The notes under the pieces were generated by a model that saw nothing but the letters and a program-made list of their open reading frames with translations, did not search any database and was not told the DNA's origin. From JBFMFH01 sp964481395 (GTDB lineage: Bacteria; Acidobacteriota; Vicinamibacteria; Vicinamibacterales; JAKQTR01), in assembly GCA_964481395.1 (NCBI GenBank), contig CAYZYG010000143.1, positions 1-10,031 of the forward strand: 10,031 bases of DNA, written 5' to 3'. This document shows, in pieces, positions 6,577 through 10,031 of this stretch (position 1 is the first letter of the stretch; every line of letters begins with the position of its first letter). The translations under genes and the position numbers were made by a program.

Positions 6577-6582
6577 ATTTTA
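6577..6582 (-). promoter_or_regulatory. Putative -10 element for mntA-hepT
   Basis: TAAAAT on the minus strand matches the -10 consensus at five of six bases and stands out as the only AT-rich patch in the 34-base gap between the zinc-knuckle stop and the mntA start. The implied transcript would start only a few bases before ATG 6566. No good -35 was found; the best is a poor TTAGGA at 16-base spacing. A CCCG-TC-CGGG repeat lies just upstream. Confidence 0.35.
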
Positions 6583-6600
6583 CGCCCGGACGGGTCTGTC

Positions 6601-6885
6601 CTAAGCGATCTTCGTGCCGACGACCTGCGGACAGGTGCGCTTCGTGTGCCCCGCCTGGCTGCACACGGCGCAGATTCGGCGGCGAGTGGCCGCCGGTTTC
6701 TCGCCGCCCAGCGCGATGAGCTCGCCGCGCAACGCCGCCAGCTCCCTTTCCTTTTCCGCAATCCGCGTCCGCAGCAACCGGGCAAATCGTGTCCGGGCCC
6801 CGTCCAAGGATTCCGGCTTGCGATCAGCTCCCGTGCGCCGCGTGATCGTCCGGTCCACGCTCGAGCTTTCTGTCGTGTCCAACAT
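6601..6885 (-). CDS. Small CCHC zinc-knuckle protein
   Basis: A 94-residue protein from ATG 6885, chosen because GGAGG lies five bases upstream; the frame is open further to 6993 without a better start. Residues 30-60 form a probable helix or coiled coil rich in Arg, Leu and Glu (RTRFARLLRTRIAEKEREL). The C-terminus carries C-x2-C-x4-H-x4-C at Cys72, Cys75, His80 and Cys85 (CAVCSQAGHTKRTC), the exact spacing of a retroviral-type zinc knuckle that binds single-stranded nucleic acid. This pattern is uncommon in bacteria. The protein ends with a short tail after the knuckle. It is flanked by a hypothetical small ORF upstream and mntA downstream on the same strand. A nucleic-acid-binding role is inferred from the motif alone. 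Confidence 0.82.
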   Translation of the reverse strand: MLDTTESSSVDRTITRRTGADRKPESLDGARTRFARLLRTRIAEKERELAALRGELIALGGEKPAATRRRICAVCSQAGHTKRTCPQVVGTKIA

Positions 6886-7024
6886 ACGCCCTCCAGGCGA
6901 TGGCCATCTCATCAACCCGACGGGGCGGGCGGCGCACCTTGTGGCCAGCAAGGGCGCCCTCCCGTCCGTCGTCGTAACCGCGCTTGCGTCCACCCGCCGG
7001 AGCCATGCTCCGGCCGGCCCTCAA
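6824..7024 (-). CDS. Possible small basic protein, translationally coupled
   Basis: A 66-codon frame. It begins at TTG 7024, which overlaps the stop of the upstream gene as TTGA, with AGGG seven bases upstream; an in-frame ATG at 7006 is an alternative start. The product is basic and hydrophilic, with GGRKRGYDDGREGALAG and VDEMAIAWRAYVG, and most codons end in G or C. Without this ORF, 7020-6886 would be an unexplained 135-base gap in an otherwise tight gene string. Against it, the last 62 bases overlap the start of the zinc-knuckle gene in another frame, and the frame could be open by chance in GC-rich DNA. No family is recognised. Confidence 0.42.
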   Translation of the reverse strand: MRAGRSMAPAGGRKRGYDDGREGALAGHKVRRPPRRVDEMAIAWRAYVGHDRKLERGPDDHAAHGS

Positions 7025-7713
7025 GACGTCACCCTGCCAAAGGTGCTGTGATCGTCCTGGTCCCCGTGCTTGGCGAGTTCCTGGGCAACACTGCCGAGGA
7101 AGGTCACCATGGCTGCTTCGCGCCCATGCCTGGCCGCCAGCCGTTCCTTCGGGCTCTGCCCCTCAGCCGGGCGCTGTTCGCCGACGACCTCCACCTGGCT
7201 CTGGTCCAGCTCCAGCACGACCCGTCCGTTCGCCGCCGAATACCATTCGATGTAGGGATACTCGACGTACGGGTAGTAGAGGTCCCCCGCCTCGATGTGC
7301 TCGCGGCATTCCTCGGCGAACTTCCGCCGGCGCTCTTCGCGCTCGGACTTGGGAAGCTGCGAGGCCTCCAGGGCGGTGTCATGCTCGTGGCTGAGCCGCT
7401 CCGCGATCGTCTGCGACCACGGGCCGAGCGAGCGCCCGGCGGTAATGTCGCCCACGTCGCCTGCCTGGATTCGGGAGAACCCTTCCATGTACGTCTTCCC
7501 CCTGCCGAACGTGTCCGCACGGTCGGAAGGCGTCGCGTTGTGCAGCCGGATCAGCGTGCCGCGGATGTCATCGTGAAAGTCCCCCGTGAGGTTGAAGGCC
7601 ACCCGGAGCGGTGTGGCGTTCTTGCGATGGAAGCGCATCCAGCCGGTCACCTGGCCCGGCGTTCGGTTGTCCAGTTCCCCGTCAATGAGGTTCTCATACG
7701 GTCTCCACGCCAT
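7021..7713 (-). CDS. Conserved-looking hypothetical protein
   Basis: A 230-residue protein from ATG 7713. The frame extends to TTG 7839, but the upstream part lacks protein-like character and the ATG begins the compact sequence AWRPYENLIDGELDN. There is no SD before it; the leader reads TCCACAACA. The N-terminal half looks beta-rich (TGWMRFHRKNATPLRVAFNL, then GDFHDDIRGTLIRLHN), followed by YMEGFSRIQAGDVGDITAG. A charged helix (120-140) precedes an aromatic patch, YYPYVEYPYIEWYS (146-159), and NGRVVLELDQSQVEVVG. No catalytic motif, membrane segment or signal is seen. I believe similar proteins exist in genomes of other soil bacteria as uncharacterised products, but cannot verify this here. 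It heads a same-strand string ending with mntA-hepT. Confidence 0.83.
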   Translation of the reverse strand: MAWRPYENLIDGELDNRTPGQVTGWMRFHRKNATPLRVAFNLTGDFHDDIRGTLIRLHNATPSDRADTFGRGKTYMEGFSRIQAGDVGDITAGRSLGPWSQTIAERLSHEHDTALEASQLPKSEREERRRKFAEECREHIEAGDLYYPYVEYPYIEWYSAANGRVVLELDQSQVEVVGEQRPAEGQSPKERLAARHGREAAMVTFLGSVAQELAKHGDQDDHSTFGRVTS

Positions 7714-7871
7714 TGTTGTGGATGTATGAAGCCCGGCTCGACTCGCACCGGGCGGCTGGACACAAGCACTGGTCACGGAACGAGCGTAGTGCGGCGGTGC
7801 CACGAACGGAATGGGGCCAATGTCGCAGATCCCGCACAAGCCGCAGGAGCGAGCTGCCGCCCCCGGGCCTT

Positions 7872-7901
7872 CCGGAAACCCAGGGGTGAATGGGTTTCCG
7901 G
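7872..7901. other. Strong hairpin between two minus-strand genes
   Basis: CCGGAAACCCA at 7872-7882 and TGGGTTTCCGG at 7891-7901 form a perfect 11-bp stem with an eight-base loop, GGGGTGAA on the plus strand; GGCC outside it could extend the stem past a two-base bulge. It lies 23 bases after the stop at 7925. No T-run follows on either strand, so it is either a weak or factor-assisted terminator, an mRNA 3' stabiliser, or a protein-binding site. Confidence 0.6.
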
Positions 7902-7924
7902 GCCTCGTGAGTTGTTGTGGTTAA

Positions 7925-8863
7925 TTAGTCGAAGTTGCCTTGCATGGAATACGAATTGCCCTGTACGTTGTGCACCAGGCGGTGCCAACGGAAGCCGAGA
8001 TCCAGGTCGAAGTGATCGTTCTCGGTGTGCTGGAGGATGCCGCGCCCGTAGACTTCGCCTTTGCGCGGTCCCCGCTCGTAGTGAATCACCTCGTCGACCT
8101 GGTGATGTCCGTCCAGGCCCAGCACGCGGCGTGTCGCGTGCGTCGCCCATCCCTTCGCCACATCGGCCTGGAGCTGGCTCGTGGTGAACGATGTCGGGAT
8201 CGCGAACCACTCGCCTTGGCGACGGACGGTCTGCCCGCGCGCCTCCGCTTCGCGAACAGGGTCGGGTTTAAGGAAGTCGTAGGCCTCGGCCACGGAGCGG
8301 GGCGTTCCCGGCCGGCGGAGTTGAGCGAAGAAGTAGGTGCCCCGGCCGCTTCCGGTTTCGTCGACGCCGGACAGGTACAGGTGCTGTTGCACGCGTACCA
8401 CGCTTTCCCCCAACGTGTGCACGTTGCGGGTTTCCTTGCGGCCGTGCTTGTCCTTCGTCTCGACCTCCCGCCAGGTCTCGCCCGCGCTGGGCACGACAAC
8501 CTGCACGTCCTTTCTGAGCTGCTCAACGGTGAACGGAGCGCGCGACCAGTCGCTGACCTTGCCGTCGGTGAGCGCGGCCGTGAGGGAACCGAACGGCACC
8601 ACCGCAAACGGCTCCGATCCGGCTTCGGCCTCCTCGAGTAGTGCCTCCTGATGCTTCCGCGTCGGCCAGCCGAACATCTCACCGTTCACGAGGATGCCTC
8701 CGCTCGACGGACGAATCGCGAGGGGTCGCAAGGGCTCGGTCGGCCCTGCAGTCCAGCCCCGACTCGAATACAGTCCGAGCGGATTCGATACCACGGAGTG
8801 CCCGGTGGCCTTTCTGCCGTGGTGGTGTACGAAGTCCCGAATGACTTCTTGATGTGACTTCAT
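7925..8863 (-). CDS. Hypothetical protein of mobile-element type
   Basis: A 312-residue protein from ATG 8863. The frame stays open to 9112, which would run into the divergent gene; MKSHQEVIRDFV is a natural N-terminus and the more distal starts (9046, 9070) have no better SD. Visible stretches are PLAIRPSSGGILVNGEMFGWPTRKHQ split around residues 47-71, PFAVVPFGSL (85-94), a beta-rich middle (VVRVQQHLYLSGVD, TYFFAQLRR), and a C-terminal part with RRQGEWFAIPT (214-224) and ILQHTENDHFDLDLGFRWHRL. The RQGEWF-type and H-L-WHR patterns recall uncharacterised proteins I associate with plasmids and phages, but no function is known to me. There is no membrane segment or signal. It is separated by 211 bases and a hairpin from the next minus-strand gene. 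Confidence 0.82.
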   Translation of the reverse strand: MKSHQEVIRDFVHHHGRKATGHSVVSNPLGLYSSRGWTAGPTEPLRPLAIRPSSGGILVNGEMFGWPTRKHQEALLEEAEAGSEPFAVVPFGSLTAALTDGKVSDWSRAPFTVEQLRKDVQVVVPSAGETWREVETKDKHGRKETRNVHTLGESVVRVQQHLYLSGVDETGSGRGTYFFAQLRRPGTPRSVAEAYDFLKPDPVREAEARGQTVRRQGEWFAIPTSFTTSQLQADVAKGWATHATRRVLGLDGHHQVDEVIHYERGPRKGEVYGRGILQHTENDHFDLDLGFRWHRLVHNVQGNSYSMQGNFD

Positions 8864-9090
8864 GTTGTGGAGAGGCCCATCCCCACCATTCACCCCTTCG
8901 ACGGGAGTTGTCGCACACCAGACGGGCGTGTTCAATCCCCGGTTCGGCTTGTGCGCGACTGGCGTGATGTGCCCGGCCGAGTCGGCGCACAGAACCGAGC
9001 TGGGATCATTGCCTTGCGGGAAGCGCTGCGGCATGATCGGCCGCATCTGCCGCCTGAGGGCCGGCTCCATCAGGCGCGAGGTCGACGCCC
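8864..9090. other. Divergent intergenic region
   Basis: This 227-base spacer separates the start codons at 8863 (minus) and 9091 (plus). The minus frame stays open through it, but a gene reading there would be an extension of the 7925-8863 protein and has no convincing start. No clear sigma-70 promoter, tRNA or long inverted repeat was found by eye. It should contain the promoters of both flanking genes. Confidence 0.4.
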
Positions 9091-10031
9091 ATGACCGATG
9101 ACGACCGCCCACTGACTCGCGCGGAGCTTCTGACCCAGCAGTTCTACGAATGGGAGCTGCGCGGGCGCGGCTGGCTCATCTGGAATGCCCCCGTGGAACT
9201 GGAACCGCCGTTCCGGCCGTTCTGGGGTCACGTGGTGGCCGGCGACCCCGGTGCGTCGCGCGATGACGTGCGCCGGGCGACTGGCCTGACCTCGTTCGTC
9301 GAGCGCACGCGGCGGAGCCTGACAAATCTCATCACGCCCGGGACGCCGATCGAGGCCCCGACTCGCCCGGACCAAGTGGACGAGGAACCGCTGCCGCAAC
9401 CCTTCGAGAACGACGACCCGATCGTCGAGCTGGCGGTGGTGCTGCCGCCCACCGCCGTTGTGAAGCACGACGCCATGGAACGGCTGCTCTTGGCGCTGCG
9501 GTACGCAGGGGCGCCGATGGCGTTCGAGGTGGTGGGCACGTCGGCTGCGATCCGGGTGCAGTTCGCGTGTCGGGAGACGGCCGCGCCCATGCTGCGCAAT
9601 CAACTGCGGGCGCACTTCCCGGACGCGGCCGTGCGCGAAGAACCGGACTGGCTCGCTGCGAGATGGACCGACCTGGACGGCGCCGACACGGTGGTCGCAG
9701 ACTTCGGACTCTCGCACGAGTTCATGCTGCCGCTCGCCATCTCCCGAAGCTTCGAAGTTGATCCATTGATCCCGCTGACCGCCGGCATGGCCGACCTGGA
9801 GGACGGTGAACTCGTCGTCTTTCAGGTGCTCTTCCAGGAAACCTCGGCGCCTTGGGCGGAGAGTGCGATCCGGGCGGTGAGCGGCACCGACGGCGGGTCG
9901 TTCTTCGCGGACGCGCCCAGAGTTGATGCGCTGGCGCGGGAGAAGATGCAACGGCCGCTCTTCGCCGCCGTGGCCAGGGTGGCCGTTCGGAGCTGGAGCG
10001 ACGACCGCGTCTGGCAGATCCTTCGGGCGGT
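9091..10031 (+). CDS. N-terminal part of a large protein, possible transfer/ATPase component
   Basis: The frame starts at ATG 9091 (GAGGT eight bases upstream) and runs off the right edge after 313 complete codons without a stop. No P-loop is seen in the visible part, nor a signal peptide or membrane segment. The sequence has an N-terminal WELRGRGWLIW stretch, a Pro/Glu-rich linker (about 83-108), then an alpha/beta domain with VELAVVLPP, LALRYAGAPMAFEVVG and RVQFACRET. A further block reads EFMLPLAISRSFEVDPL (210-226), AGMADLEDGELVVFQVLFQ (231-249), PWAESAIRAV and GGSFFADAP. From memory, this last block resembles the N-terminal region of large conjugation-associated or HerA-like ATPases, in which the P-loop follows later; I could not check this. 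If so, the gene would be a second, fuller ATPase or a partner of the one at 2741. Third-position G/C is high (32 of the first 40 codons). Confidence 0.8.
   Translation, partial: MTDDDRPLTRAELLTQQFYEWELRGRGWLIWNAPVELEPPFRPFWGHVVAGDPGASRDDVRRATGLTSFVERTRRSLTNLITPGTPIEAPTRPDQVDEEPLPQPFENDDPIVELAVVLPPTAVVKHDAMERLLLALRYAGAPMAFEVVGTSAAIRVQFACRETAAPMLRNQLRAHFPDAAVREEPDWLAARWTDLDGADTVVADFGLSHEFMLPLAISRSFEVDPLIPLTAGMADLEDGELVVFQVLFQETSAPWAESAIRAVSGTDGGSFFADAPRVDALAREKMQRPLFAAVARVAVRSWSDDRVWQILRA

Noticed and set aside
6556..8187. Long plus-strand open frame of 543 codons
   Set aside because: It lies antisense to mntA, the zinc-knuckle gene and the 7021-7713 gene, whose motifs are on the minus strand. 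The translation is a Pro/Arg-rich string without domain character, typical of a shadow frame in GC-rich DNA.
8930..8945. TTCAATC resembling a tRNA T-loop
   Set aside because: The flanking bases do not form a 5-bp T-stem, and no acceptor or anticodon arm can be paired around it.
8864..9112. Longer N-terminus for the 7925-8863 protein, starting at 9112, 9070 or 9046
   Set aside because: The 9112 start would overlap the divergent gene at 9091. The others have no clear SD, and the added sequence looks less protein-like than the MKSHQEVIRDF start. The 9046 start cannot be excluded.
9070..9951. Minus-strand open frame of 293 codons
   Set aside because: It is antisense to the 9091 gene, which has a good SD and protein-like sequence. 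The minus product is Arg/His-rich and looks like a shadow.
1..10031. CRISPR array for the Cas4-like nuclease
   Set aside because: No regularly spaced direct repeats and no other cas genes were found; the nuclease fits the wider RecB/AddB family.

Overview
The window is GC-rich, densely packed DNA from a high-GC bacterium. The organism cannot be fixed from the sequence; the protein style and Shine-Dalgarno (SD) sites such as AAGGAGGA would suit a soil lineage such as Gemmatimonadota, Acidobacteriota or a proteobacterium. The gene set is that of a mobile element (plasmid or integrative-conjugative element): a TraD/VirD4/HerA-like ATPase, DNA-processing proteins, a toxin-antitoxin pair and several orphan hypothetical genes. 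There is no ribosomal, tRNA or housekeeping metabolic gene. No transposase, integrase, relaxase or CRISPR array was seen.

Layout. (1) 1-397, minus: 5' part of an unknown gene that runs off the left edge. (2) 552-2581, minus: an apparent operon of a SWIM zinc-finger protein, a Cas4/AddB/RecB-like PD-(D/E)XK nuclease with four putative Fe-S cysteines (ATGA overlap with the previous gene), and a SpoVG-like small protein, closed by a clear rho-independent terminator at 517-545. (3) 2741-4703, plus, divergent from that operon: a soluble TraD/HerA-type ATPase, then a two-helix membrane protein. (4) 4831-5820, plus: an orphan gene with lower G/C at third codon positions, probably cargo. (5) 5893-7713, minus: a gene string with a conserved-looking hypothetical protein, a small coupled ORF, a CCHC zinc-knuckle protein, then a MntA/HepT toxin-antitoxin pair joined by a GTGA overlap. 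(6) 7925-8863, minus: a hypothetical protein of a type I associate with plasmids and phages. (7) 9091-10031, plus: the N-terminal 313 residues of a large protein that runs off the right edge and may be another component of the ATPase/transfer machinery.

How it may work together. The divergent arrangement of the nuclease/SWIM/SpoVG-like operon against the ATPase plus membrane protein suggests one DNA-handling module (conjugative transfer, element replication/repair, or a HerA-plus-nuclease type of defence). MntA/HepT would stabilise the element. The unknown genes at 1-397 and 4831-5820 are accessory cargo candidates. All function claims rest on motifs read by eye; no database search was possible.
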